Assembly (NCBI GenBank): GCA_947074345.1
Contig: CAMTPH010000010.1
Span: 1 to 47,708 of the forward strand
Source: an uncultured Bacteroides sp.
Lineage (GTDB): Bacteria; Bacteroidota; Bacteroidia; Bacteroidales; Bacteroidaceae
DNA length: 47,708 bases
Direction: 5' to 3'
The notes under the pieces were generated by a model. The model searched no databases and was not told where the DNA came from. It was given only the letters and a program-made list of their open reading frames with translations. A program made the translations under genes and the position numbers. How positions within the stretch are numbered: position 1 is the stretch's first letter; each line of letters begins with the position of its first letter. Shown here one piece after another: positions 25,515-33,952 of this stretch.

Positions 25515-26975
25515 TTAATTAAAAGGTTCTACGGGTATTTGTTCTACCATACTCTCTAGGATGTTTGCGTTAAATGGCACGCTGTTCTTAGAAAGCTCGG
25601 GTATATTGTATGATTTTAAATTCAAGTCATCGTTTTCGGGGTTTGCTTGTGGCAGTACAAATGGCTTTCCCACGTTGCCGTTGGGGTCGATATGCGCAAA
25701 ATAGACACGTCCGTATTGTCCATCGCCTCTTTTGCTAGCAAATGCAAACCACTTACTGCTCGACGACCAACTATGATAGGTATCCGAGCGATTTGAATTT
25801 ACCGTCTGAAGTGTGTCGATATTGCCGGTACTTAACTCCATTAGTTGCAAATCAGTCTCTTTGTGCCAGATAGGGAATGTTCCATAATCGGCTACGGTAT
25901 AAAGAATATATTTACCATTGGGTGATGTCTTGGGGTGACAAACCGAACCATTCATCTTGTTTGCGTTCCATAAAGTATCTACCCGATTGCCCCATGTTTT
26001 GTTCTCTGCATCGAAAGCGATACTACAAAGTGAGTAACGCAGTTGTCTGATGCTATCAGGGAGTGCTACAACCGGTGCAGAACAGAAATAAACGGTTTTG
26101 CCATCGGCCGAGAAGGTAGGAAACGTCTCAAATGAAAGCGTGTCACTGACTAAAGGCGAAGTTATCATTCGGTTGTTTACAAAGTCTGCAATAACTAAGT
26201 CGGACTTTGAATCATATACTTCGAGTCTATGATTGTTGGTGCTATGAAATTCGGGGATAATGATATTGGTTGAGAATACTCCATAAGCACCACTAGGATG
26301 AAACCCACCATAGACTGCTGCCGATATCATTTCATCGTTCTTGAGCGATAACTTGCGAATGCGACCATCTTGGTTCAGTATGGTACCACCATTCTTTCCA
26401 CGTAGATGAAACATGGATAGATTGCCCTCATTGTTGCCATATACGTGACAGTTCATGCACTTTCCACCCATCAATTTATTGTCTGCAAGTGTCTGCTCAT
26501 CGAAGTTCTCAAGGTTTCTTTCTTTGATATGCAATCTATTCCATACCTCATAACCCGGTTCAATAAGTCGGTAGCTAAGATACGAGTCAATGCTATCGGG
26601 GGATATATTCCAATAAAAAGAAGGGTAGGATAGCCACTGATTATTGATCTTTGCTATTACCGTTACAGATATAGTGTCTTTCACATTGTTCTGCATTAGC
26701 TTCTTCCATTTCTTAATAGGGAAACAAACTTTATTATCGGATGAATGTACTACGAGGCTATCTGTTTTGCCATGCAAAATAACCGTAACTGCCTCTACAG
26801 AATCTCCTCTTAACAAGAAGTTAAGAGGTGCTATATTTACGGGTATGGTGATGTCTTCGTAATCGGGGTACATGTTGATACGCTCATGTATAGCTACCAC
26901 TTGTTGAGGCTTAGGTGTACACCCAGTAAGTAAACAAGCAATAAAAATCATATTTAGTATTAGCGTTTTCAACAT
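25515..26975 (-). CDS. CxxCH-containing TolB/PD40-like propeller lipoprotein, copy B
   Basis: 486 residues. Lipobox LLTGC with Cys19 is followed by TPKPQQ, again without acidic export residues, so it is probably periplasmic. YPDYEDITIPVNIAPLNF marks the N-terminal domain. CMNCH is at 173-177 and MFHLRGKNGGT follows. Propeller motifs include FHPSGAYGVFS, FSADGKTVYFCSA, SPNGKYILYT and FPIWHKETDLQLM. This copy is the most divergent of the three (for example it lacks the YPYWHP pattern and has GGFHPSG). It lies between the RidA-like gene (12 bases upstream) and the copy A membrane gene (1 base downstream). Function is unknown. Confidence 0.8.
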   Translation of the reverse strand: MLKTLILNMIFIACLLTGCTPKPQQVVAIHERINMYPDYEDITIPVNIAPLNFLLRGDSVEAVTVILHGKTDSLVVHSSDNKVCFPIKKWKKLMQNNVKDTISVTVIAKINNQWLSYPSFYWNISPDSIDSYLSYRLIEPGYEVWNRLHIKERNLENFDEQTLADNKLMGGKCMNCHVYGNNEGNLSMFHLRGKNGGTILNQDGRIRKLSLKNDEMISAAVYGGFHPSGAYGVFSTNIIIPEFHSTNNHRLEVYDSKSDLVIADFVNNRMITSPLVSDTLSFETFPTFSADGKTVYFCSAPVVALPDSIRQLRYSLCSIAFDAENKTWGNRVDTLWNANKMNGSVCHPKTSPNGKYILYTVADYGTFPIWHKETDLQLMELSTGNIDTLQTVNSNRSDTYHSWSSSSKWFAFASKRGDGQYGRVYFAHIDPNGNVGKPFVLPQANPENDDLNLKSYNIPELSKNSVPFNANILESMVEQIPVEPFN

Positions 26976-26987
26976 AAGATAAACTGA

Positions 26988-28130
26988 TTAAAAGTCAGGA
27001 TGTGTTGATTTGAATTCTTTTACTCCCATACACTCCATCTCTACCAACCAACCTGGGCGACAAACCGGTGCAAGGGTAATTACTTTAGGCGTATCAGGGA
27101 AACGGTTATCAAACATCTTTTTTACCACTTCATAGTCGCCCATATCGCGGAGATATACAATGAATTGTCCCATATCATTGAAGTTTGCATCTGCCTCTTT
27201 TAATAAGGCTTCAACATTTTTCCACATTCTTTCTACTTGCTTTCTGATGTTGCCAGGGTGTTCAATCTCACCTTGGTTGTTGATGCTGGCAGTCCCTGAA
27301 ATAAAGATGTGCTTTCTATCTCCATACTCTACTGCTGTGCCACGCTCAAAGCTAACTCCATATTCATGGGTAGGATTGAGGTGTGTATGTGCAGTTAGGA
27401 ACTTTATTTGTTGAGGCGAGATACCATCGACAGCATATGCATCAAATAGAACATTTATGTGCGAGTCGGCAGTGCGTCCTGCAATTCCGGTACTGGCTAT
27501 AAAGTGTGTTTCAGGAGTGAGGTTTTGTGTCGCAAATACTTCGTTGCGTGCTTTTACCACTCCGGCATAGTTGTTATCAACATCTTGTACAAAGATCCAT
27601 GTACGTATGCAGTTGTTGGCTAAAGTTAGTTTTTCTTCCATCAACTGTACTACGTAATCATTAAAGATCAGTCGCATTTGATATTCAGCTTTACTTGCTT
27701 TGTTTGATGCTCCTGTCAACCATAAATGCCTGTAGTTGCCATGAGATGCCTCCAATAATCCATTGTCAAGTTTGCGGCATTTGATGTCTGTAACCAAGTA
27801 AACCCACAATGCCACTTTGGTGCCATCAAGTAGCGGTTGCTCTACAATAGAGTGAGCGCATCGCTTATCGTTAGCAATCTTATTATTGAGATGATCAACC
27901 TGATTGGCTGCATCGCTTAAGAAATATCTTTTAAATACGGATGTCGCTCCGTTTAGTTCTTGTTGTGTTAAAGATGCGTATGCTTCGTGTAATTTCTCTA
28001 TTTGTTCTTCAAAGCTAAGTTCTCTATTTTTAACGTGTAATATTAAATGATATTCAGCTGCTGAATGGGAAACATTAAAAGATGAAATATCGGCATATAT
28101 ATCTTTGAAATCGATGTGTTTATAATTCAT
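26988..28130 (-). CDS. RidA/YjgF-superfamily protein, two-domain form
   Basis: 380 residues, cytoplasmic, no signal peptide. The C-terminal third is a Rid domain (HIFISGTASINNQGEIEHPG, then RKQVERMWKNVEALLKEAD and GWLVEMECMGV). The N-terminal part, about twice as long, probably holds a second Rid-like fold, as in chorismatase-like proteins (FkbO/Hyg5 group). Where Rid deaminases have a substrate Arg before the last strand, the alignment by eye places a Lys (TPKVITL), so enamine/imine deaminase activity is uncertain. It sits between the membrane and propeller genes of module B and has its own possible promoter. A pathway role cannot be stated. Confidence 0.75.
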   Translation of the reverse strand: MNYKHIDFKDIYADISSFNVSHSAAEYHLILHVKNRELSFEEQIEKLHEAYASLTQQELNGATSVFKRYFLSDAANQVDHLNNKIANDKRCAHSIVEQPLLDGTKVALWVYLVTDIKCRKLDNGLLEASHGNYRHLWLTGASNKASKAEYQMRLIFNDYVVQLMEEKLTLANNCIRTWIFVQDVDNNYAGVVKARNEVFATQNLTPETHFIASTGIAGRTADSHINVLFDAYAVDGISPQQIKFLTAHTHLNPTHEYGVSFERGTAVEYGDRKHIFISGTASINNQGEIEHPGNIRKQVERMWKNVEALLKEADANFNDMGQFIVYLRDMGDYEVVKKMFDNRFPDTPKVITLAPVCRPGWLVEMECMGVKEFKSTHPDF

Positions 28131-28153
28131 AGTTTCGTATTAGTGAATTACTG

Positions 28154-28185
28154 CAAAACTAACTATTAATGCGCTAAGAAGCAAC
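28154..28185 (-). promoter_or_regulatory. Possible internal promoter of the 20 kb block
   Basis: TAGTTTTG on the minus strand (28161-28154) fits TAnnTTTG, with GTTG 20 bases upstream (28185-28182). It would drive the RidA-like gene and everything below it, in the only gap above 100 bases in that half of the block. Confidence 0.45.
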
Positions 28186-28260
28186 TTTTAGAGTTAAATA
28201 ATAAGCTCGTGTTACAAAGTCTTTTCATGTTATTTATAGCGAATTAAAGTTGGTATATTC

Positions 28261-29829
28261 TTACTTATTTCGTTGAGCAAAATGATAATAAAACCAATAT
28301 GTTTTGTCAAACTTTTGTTTCAATTGCTCTATGTTATCTCCACTAGTCTGATAAAGTGTAGTGTATTGATAGAAGTCATCTATAACCTCTGGTGCTATAA
28401 CGAACTTACCATTTTGCGGAAACGGACTCTCTTTGTTCGCTGCATAGATTAGGTAAGCCTCCTGATACAAGCGATGATTGGAGTATCCATTGGAATACTT
28501 TTCTATATGATTAACAAAGCTTTCTATGTCTTTTATCAATAAATCGTAGCACAACAGATAGTCTAATGCCGGCAGATTATTAGGGTTTGCATCGAGTAGG
28601 TTGCATAGTGATGTCTGAATATCAGCACTGCTTCGTATGGTATCTTTTTGTGGAAGCAAGCTACGTTTTGACGTAAGCCACTTCTTTATATTCTCTTTCT
28701 GATTTCCAGGCATGCGTTGCGTAGCCCAATCATTGTGTACGATGGTCTTTTGCAACATACGAAGATACTTCTTTGCAGCTTCATCGTCTTGGTTTATAAG
28801 ATTGATTTCTGCTAACCGCCTTAATGCTCTACTTCCTTTGTGTTGGGGCGAAAATATCATCCCCAATATGGTAGCATGCTCTGCGAGTGTCATATCGCCT
28901 AGTTCAAACCACACCTCGTTGGCTGCATAAATACTCTGTGGGTCTGAGGTAGGAGCTACCGGAATAAACAAACCGTTGATGCCGTATTTCATTCTAGCTA
29001 ATATTTTGCCAGGTAGATTCTGTTGCTTAGCATCAATTAAATTGGTGTAATATGTTGGTAGTAGACTGTTTTGACCGCCTTCATCGCTTTTCAAAAGGTT
29101 GGTACGATTGAAATAGTATTCACAATCATACTTAAGAATGCGTTCTCGTTCAAAATTAGGTTTGCCAAACTGTGCAGTAGATGGATAGATAAATGCTTCG
29201 TCCCAAGGTATGGTGAATATATATTTGGCAGCAATTGAAATTCCGATAGCTTCTACCAATAAAATAGCAAACAGGTATCTTGGCAGAATAGAGAATATAA
29301 AAACCAAAGTTATCCATACACCTATTCCAAATAACCAATAAGAGGCTGCAATGCAAATGAGTGCAAAGGGTATTATTGCTTTGGCAGAACGTAAATTGGC
29401 ACGAATAAAAAGTAGAGCTATCAACGAACCACCCATAAACGAGAGTGTTGCCGAGATTGGATAGTATAAATTACAAAGCTTGCCAAACTCCCATAAAGTG
29501 AGGACCATAACAGGAATAATGGCCCACCAATTTTGCGTGCGATATAGAAGTCGATAATATACCGTGCCCAAAGCTACAAGAAGTGCGGCCATGATAAGAG
29601 GACCTACTCCTTGATAATAGAAGAATTGAGTAAGAAAATCACCTATCAAACACGACAATACAGCCGGTTGACTCATGTATTCGGTCATCGTTTGTGTAGA
29701 GAGAATAAATAATGATGTCTGCTCCCTATGAAAAAGATGATATGGATAGAGATAAAAGAAGAAGAGAAAGATAAGCACTCCTCCTATTATCGTAATTGCT
29801 GAGTATATTATTGCGGCTCTGTTTTTCAT
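28261..29829 (-). CDS. DUF6057-like polytopic membrane protein, copy B
   Basis: 522 residues. The N-terminal half holds about nine membrane segments, with the loop LFHREQTSLF in the place of the LHxxEQFQLF loop of copies A and C. The C-terminal half is soluble and helical with TPR-like repeats (ALRRLAEINLINQDDEAAKKYL). It is shorter and clearly more divergent than A and C. Its natural partner, propeller copy B, is separated from it by the RidA-like gene. It lies about 110 bases below the DUF4369-like gene; a 7-base stem hairpin AGCATTG/CAATGCT is in that gap. Function is unknown. Confidence 0.72.
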   Translation of the reverse strand: MKNRAAIIYSAITIIGGVLIFLFFFYLYPYHLFHREQTSLFILSTQTMTEYMSQPAVLSCLIGDFLTQFFYYQGVGPLIMAALLVALGTVYYRLLYRTQNWWAIIPVMVLTLWEFGKLCNLYYPISATLSFMGGSLIALLFIRANLRSAKAIIPFALICIAASYWLFGIGVWITLVFIFSILPRYLFAILLVEAIGISIAAKYIFTIPWDEAFIYPSTAQFGKPNFERERILKYDCEYYFNRTNLLKSDEGGQNSLLPTYYTNLIDAKQQNLPGKILARMKYGINGLFIPVAPTSDPQSIYAANEVWFELGDMTLAEHATILGMIFSPQHKGSRALRRLAEINLINQDDEAAKKYLRMLQKTIVHNDWATQRMPGNQKENIKKWLTSKRSLLPQKDTIRSSADIQTSLCNLLDANPNNLPALDYLLCYDLLIKDIESFVNHIEKYSNGYSNHRLYQEAYLIYAANKESPFPQNGKFVIAPEVIDDFYQYTTLYQTSGDNIEQLKQKFDKTYWFYYHFAQRNK

Positions 29830-29939
29830 CTTATAGTATATATAGCATTGTAGAGCAATGCTCTTTGCAATAATTAGTAGGTAATGCTACAAATTTATAA
29901 TATTCTGTTCTAAAGTCTTTGCCTAAATGCGTTTTAAAG

Positions 29940-30551
29940 TTATCGGTTATATAGACTATCCATAACTTGTTTTTGATCATTGCTAAATATACTTCTGTTT
30001 CGAGCGTATAAGAAACGTCCAAGTGTAGTTTGTCCCTCATTTACGATAACCTCTTTCGTACGTTCTCCTAATATTTCACGCTCACGCTTCATAGCCTCAA
30101 AATAACGAATAGAGTCTTCGCTGCTTTTAGTATTGTACCACTTTTTGTACAAGGGCGAAGTGATAGAGTCGGCTCTCTCTAGCGCATCTTTCCATTGTTG
30201 TAAATGGTCGTTTTGTAATGTTCCGGCAGTTGTACCTTTTTTGCTGTAATATACATGAATGTCTCCAGGTTCAGTTATGACTAACAGATCTTGATAATTC
30301 AAACGATGTTTCATCTCCATTCTTAAAATAGATACTTGTTCTTTAGTGCCTTCAAAATAGAACTTTCCATCTTTGATGCGAATAGAATCAACTGTTTCGC
30401 TAGTTTGTGGACCATCGGCTGGCACTAGAAATATCTTTGCGCCATCATGCAAGTTATTATCCAATGTGCCATAAATACGGAAGCTAGGTTCTTGTTTACA
30501 CGAAGCAAGTAGACTTACTAATATAATTGTGTATACTAATATCTTTTTCAT
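29940..30551 (-). CDS. DUF4369-type lipoprotein without a thioredoxin domain
   Basis: 203 residues. Lipobox LLASC with Cys18, then KQEPSFRIYGTLDN, the start of a DUF4369 domain (KIFLVPADGPQTSETVDSIRIKDGKFYFEG). The family normally forms the N-terminal part of TlpA-like thiol-disulfide lipoproteins. Here the thioredoxin domain is absent and the protein ends after a charged helical region. The complete version of this layout is at 45105-46256. Its ATG overlaps the stop of the propeller gene upstream in an ATGA, so the two are translationally coupled. It is probably periplasmic. Confidence 0.75.
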   Translation of the reverse strand: MKKILVYTIILVSLLASCKQEPSFRIYGTLDNNLHDGAKIFLVPADGPQTSETVDSIRIKDGKFYFEGTKEQVSILRMEMKHRLNYQDLLVITEPGDIHVYYSKKGTTAGTLQNDHLQQWKDALERADSITSPLYKKWYNTKSSEDSIRYFEAMKREREILGERTKEVIVNEGQTTLGRFLYARNRSIFSNDQKQVMDSLYNR

Positions 30552-32047
30552 TCTTTCTTATTTTGATTTGCTACCTTCATCTGTTTGTTTGATCCCGAAT
30601 AAAGCATGGAGCCGGCTATTCGAGAATCAAAGTCTACTGGTCCATTTACGAATTCGACACAATTATAAGATAGCATTAAATTACTGTAATACTCTTTTGG
30701 TTCTCTTTGTGGCAGTAGAAAAGGTTTTCTTCCTACACCCTCTTTATCAACGTAAGCAAAATAGGGTCTTGTATGCATGCCATCTTCTCTACGACTGCCA
30801 AATACCAACCAACGATCATTGCTGCTAAAGTTATGAAAAGCATCTGCATAATCACTGTTTACTTCACTCATTGGTGCAGTCTCTAGCGTTTCAAGATTCA
30901 ATATCCATAAATCGGCTTCTTTGTGATATAGCGGAAAACATCCATAGTTTGTTTGCGTATAGACCAAATATTTACCATCCGAAGTTGGGCGAGGCAATGA
31001 AATGCTTTTACCCGCATCCGATACCATTACCAAAGTATCAATCTTATCTCCTAAGTTGCCATTTTCCGGGTTGAAGTCAATGCGACATAAGTCATATCGT
31101 ACCTTGGTAACCTCTTTTGGCATTTCTCTACGCGTAGCTCTACAAAAGTAAAGTGATTTGCCATCGGCCGAAAATGCAGGATTAGTCTCAAAGAAATCAT
31201 TGTTCTTTATCCCTTGATTATAGAAGATTTGATTTGCATTAATATCGTATACATAGACATCAGAATTCATATCAAATGTTTCCATTAAATCGGTAGCGGT
31301 AGTATGAAATAGTTGTCGCACTTGGTTGGTAGAATAAGCAATGTATTGTCCCGATGGATGCCAATAGGGATAAACAGCAGTACCAAGTGTTGAGTCGGTA
31401 CGCGATTCCAATGCTGTCATCGTTCCATCTATTTGTAGCATGGTAGCTCCATATTTACCGCGAAAATGAACGCTACTTCTGTTAGGATCGCCCTTGCAAA
31501 AGGTATGACAATTGACACAGCTATTGGTTACTTGTGTATTCTCATACAAGCTATTCTGCTTATAGTCTGCTAATGAGCGTTGATAAATACCCATTTTGCT
31601 ATACGTTTGATATCCGGGTGCTATTAAACGATAAACGATGCTGTAGTCGATAGAATCGGGTACAACATATAATTGGTATGGACGAAACGAATACCAATCA
31701 TCTCCCTTTTTACCATATACCGACACCGAAATCGAATCGTTCGTATTGTCAGCCAGTAACTTTTGCCATTTCTTACTATCTATTTCGATAGACTTTTTGC
31801 CTTTAGCAGTTAGTGTGTCGCCATGTGTCCCTGCAAATGATACGACTATTGCATTATAATCATCAGACTTCATTCCAAAATCTAATGGTGCGATGTTTAT
31901 AGGAATGGTTATATCCACATAATCGGGATAAATATCCGGAAGTTCATTTGAGTGAATAGGATTGGTAACGCTTATAGAGTTGCAGCTACTTAGTAGAAAA
32001 GCAAAGCTTAACAATAAGATAAGTATGTTGTTATAGTACTTCGTCAT
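30548..32047 (-). CDS. CxxCH-containing TolB/PD40-like propeller lipoprotein, copy C
   Basis: 499 residues. Lipobox FLLSSC with Cys22, then NSISVTN (no acidic cluster). YPDYVDITIPINIAPLDF opens the N-terminal domain, CVNCH is at 177-181, and SVHFRGKYGAT follows with the conserved His. Blades include YWHPSGQYIAYS, FSADGKSLYFCRA, PTSDGKYLVYT and FPLYHKEADLW. It starts 10 bases below its membrane partner gene (copy C) and overlaps the DUF4369-like gene by 4 bases. It is the first of the three propeller genes to be transcribed. One covalently bound heme in the periplasm is expected if the motif is used. Confidence 0.8.
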   Translation of the reverse strand: MTKYYNNILILLLSFAFLLSSCNSISVTNPIHSNELPDIYPDYVDITIPINIAPLDFGMKSDDYNAIVVSFAGTHGDTLTAKGKKSIEIDSKKWQKLLADNTNDSISVSVYGKKGDDWYSFRPYQLYVVPDSIDYSIVYRLIAPGYQTYSKMGIYQRSLADYKQNSLYENTQVTNSCVNCHTFCKGDPNRSSVHFRGKYGATMLQIDGTMTALESRTDSTLGTAVYPYWHPSGQYIAYSTNQVRQLFHTTATDLMETFDMNSDVYVYDINANQIFYNQGIKNNDFFETNPAFSADGKSLYFCRATRREMPKEVTKVRYDLCRIDFNPENGNLGDKIDTLVMVSDAGKSISLPRPTSDGKYLVYTQTNYGCFPLYHKEADLWILNLETLETAPMSEVNSDYADAFHNFSSNDRWLVFGSRREDGMHTRPYFAYVDKEGVGRKPFLLPQREPKEYYSNLMLSYNCVEFVNGPVDFDSRIAGSMLYSGSNKQMKVANQNKKE

Positions 32048-32057
32048 AAATTAGTAG

Positions 32058-33839
32058 TTAACCAAAAAGGGCATAACGCCAAAATGTGTTGTTAAACTGT
32101 TTGCGAGCAACTTGTTCTTTAGTTGCCGGCGATTGATTAAGAGCATTTACAAAGTTCATCAAGCGCTCTTTAGTAGAGTTGTCAATTTGCCAAGGTAAGC
32201 CCTCAAGACTATTGTTGCTTTGTAACCACTGCATAAGTAATGCCTCTTGCACATGAATAGGCAGTTTTGCATCGGTGTTTGCATCTAAATACAAATTTAC
32301 TGCATATTCTAATTGATTCAAATTTTTATCTAACAAACATAGAGCAAAAAGATATTGCCAAGCAATTGGGTTATCAGGACGGTCTGTTAATAGTTTCTGT
32401 ATGATAGGTTCTAACTTATATTCATTCATAAAGAAATCTTTTTTGAACAAACTTTTGCGTAAAGGCCCTAACTCTTTGTCGTTTTCAATAAGACTATCAT
32501 TGTATAGAAAATGGCTCATATTGTTGGCCCACTCTTTGTAATAATGAGTTTTAGATAACTTCTTAAGATAAAGTGAAGCTATCTCATATCGACCATTTAC
32601 GAGGTTGGTAGTGACAAGTCTCTGATAGCAACGACCACTCTTTTGATAATCGGGTATTGCCTCCATTGCTTCAAAGAAGAAGCGTTGTGCCGTATTTATC
32701 AATCCCATCGATAGATATGCTTCGCCCGAGAACTGTGGGTTCATATAATCTTGCTCGTAGATAGGTAGCAAAGACTGTCTACCATTTTGTGGATAAAAAA
32801 ACAACTTGTCGCATAAAGTCCCCTTTTGTGCCATGGCCAGATTCAAACAAACTTGTTCCCACTCTGTAGCAGGTTTGTTTTGCGAACTGTTCTTTATCAT
32901 ACGATCCCATTGGCGTGTACGAGTAAAGTAATCATATTGAAGAACTGATTCTTCTTGTCTATCTACTAGATTATAAATATATAAAGTGCTTAGTGATGCT
33001 ATACAGATTATTCCGATAGCAGCAAATAGCCTGTTAATTCTTAATTTATTGGATATGCCCGATAAGATATATATACCTATTACAATAATGGTAAATAATG
33101 CTATATACTTTTGTGAATAATCCATTTCGGGATAGCGGTAAGTACCAATACCCATTAAAAGTGAAGTATAGCTGTAGTTAAAATAAAAAGTTCCAATGCC
33201 TAATGTGCCAAACCAAGCAATGGCGGTTATCAGTAAAATAAAGAAAGGACTAATTCCCTCTTTGGTTTGATAATATTTGATGATTTCCCATCCTGCCATT
33301 ATACAAATGAAGAGGAAAAACAATCCGCCTGTTATAACAAACAATAGGGCAGCCGATATTAATTCATAGACTATTCTGATTGTTGTATGTTTTATGGAAA
33401 CCCCTATTACGACAAATAGCATATTGAATATACTAGCTATCAAGAAATATGGCATGGCATCGGCGCAAAGCAGAAATCCCCATATTGCAATTGATGGTAA
33501 GAATGTAATCGTATAGTTTAAACGTGTATTGCGGATAGAAGGTACAACGTTAAATAATAAGGTGAATAATAGTTGAAAGATGATAATTAAAAGGGTGAGA
33601 ATAACTGGTCCCCATAGAGTATCATAGTAGAATTGAACAAAAAAACGAGAAACATAATGTGCTAAACCTCCAGGTAAAGATAATGTCTCTATAAAGTAGT
33701 ATGAAGAGTAGTTGAACAACTGAAATTGTTCATGAAAGTGTAAGTGTGCAGGATAAATATTGCTCCAAAAAAGGTATACAATAAGTCCAAATAAGAGTGT
33801 CTGTAGTATGTTGATTAAGGTGGTTTTATTTTGCATCAT
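32058..33839 (-). CDS. DUF6057-like polytopic membrane protein with TPR region, copy C
   Basis: 593 residues. About nine or ten membrane segments lie in residues 10-290. The loop LHFHEQFQLF followed by PGGLAHYVSRFFVQFYYD matches copy A closely. The C-terminal half has TPR-like helices (GLINTAQRFFFEAMEAIPD, then RLVTTNLVNGRYEIASLYL). It follows the SusCD-lipoprotein unit after a 113-base gap with a hairpin, and it begins the first membrane/propeller module. Function is unknown. The conserved extracytoplasmic loop and helical tail would suit an assembly or docking role, but that is only inference. Confidence 0.75.
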   Translation of the reverse strand: MMQNKTTLINILQTLLFGLIVYLFWSNIYPAHLHFHEQFQLFNYSSYYFIETLSLPGGLAHYVSRFFVQFYYDTLWGPVILTLLIIIFQLLFTLLFNVVPSIRNTRLNYTITFLPSIAIWGFLLCADAMPYFLIASIFNMLFVVIGVSIKHTTIRIVYELISAALLFVITGGLFFLFICIMAGWEIIKYYQTKEGISPFFILLITAIAWFGTLGIGTFYFNYSYTSLLMGIGTYRYPEMDYSQKYIALFTIIVIGIYILSGISNKLRINRLFAAIGIICIASLSTLYIYNLVDRQEESVLQYDYFTRTRQWDRMIKNSSQNKPATEWEQVCLNLAMAQKGTLCDKLFFYPQNGRQSLLPIYEQDYMNPQFSGEAYLSMGLINTAQRFFFEAMEAIPDYQKSGRCYQRLVTTNLVNGRYEIASLYLKKLSKTHYYKEWANNMSHFLYNDSLIENDKELGPLRKSLFKKDFFMNEYKLEPIIQKLLTDRPDNPIAWQYLFALCLLDKNLNQLEYAVNLYLDANTDAKLPIHVQEALLMQWLQSNNSLEGLPWQIDNSTKERLMNFVNALNQSPATKEQVARKQFNNTFWRYALFG

Positions 33840-33890
33840 AAATAGATAACTCGAAGTGAAATATAGAAAGATGAGGATACTTTATTTAAT

Positions 33891-33927
33891 AAATGGGTGC
33901 ACGGTCAAAGATTCCATACACCCATTT
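33891..33927 (-). terminator. Hairpin between SusCD-lipoprotein genes and the downstream modules
   Basis: AAATGGGTG pairs with CACCCATTT around a 19-base loop, followed by AT-rich sequence on the minus strand. It may be a partial terminator or processing site that sets higher expression of the transport genes. Confidence 0.55.
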
Positions 33928-33952
33928 AATATATTAAACAATACCTCTTATA

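Noticed and set aside
29831..30040. 69-residue minus-strand frame overlapping the DUF4369-like gene
   Set aside because: It overlaps the supported gene in another frame and reads through the intergenic hairpin, with no family resemblance.
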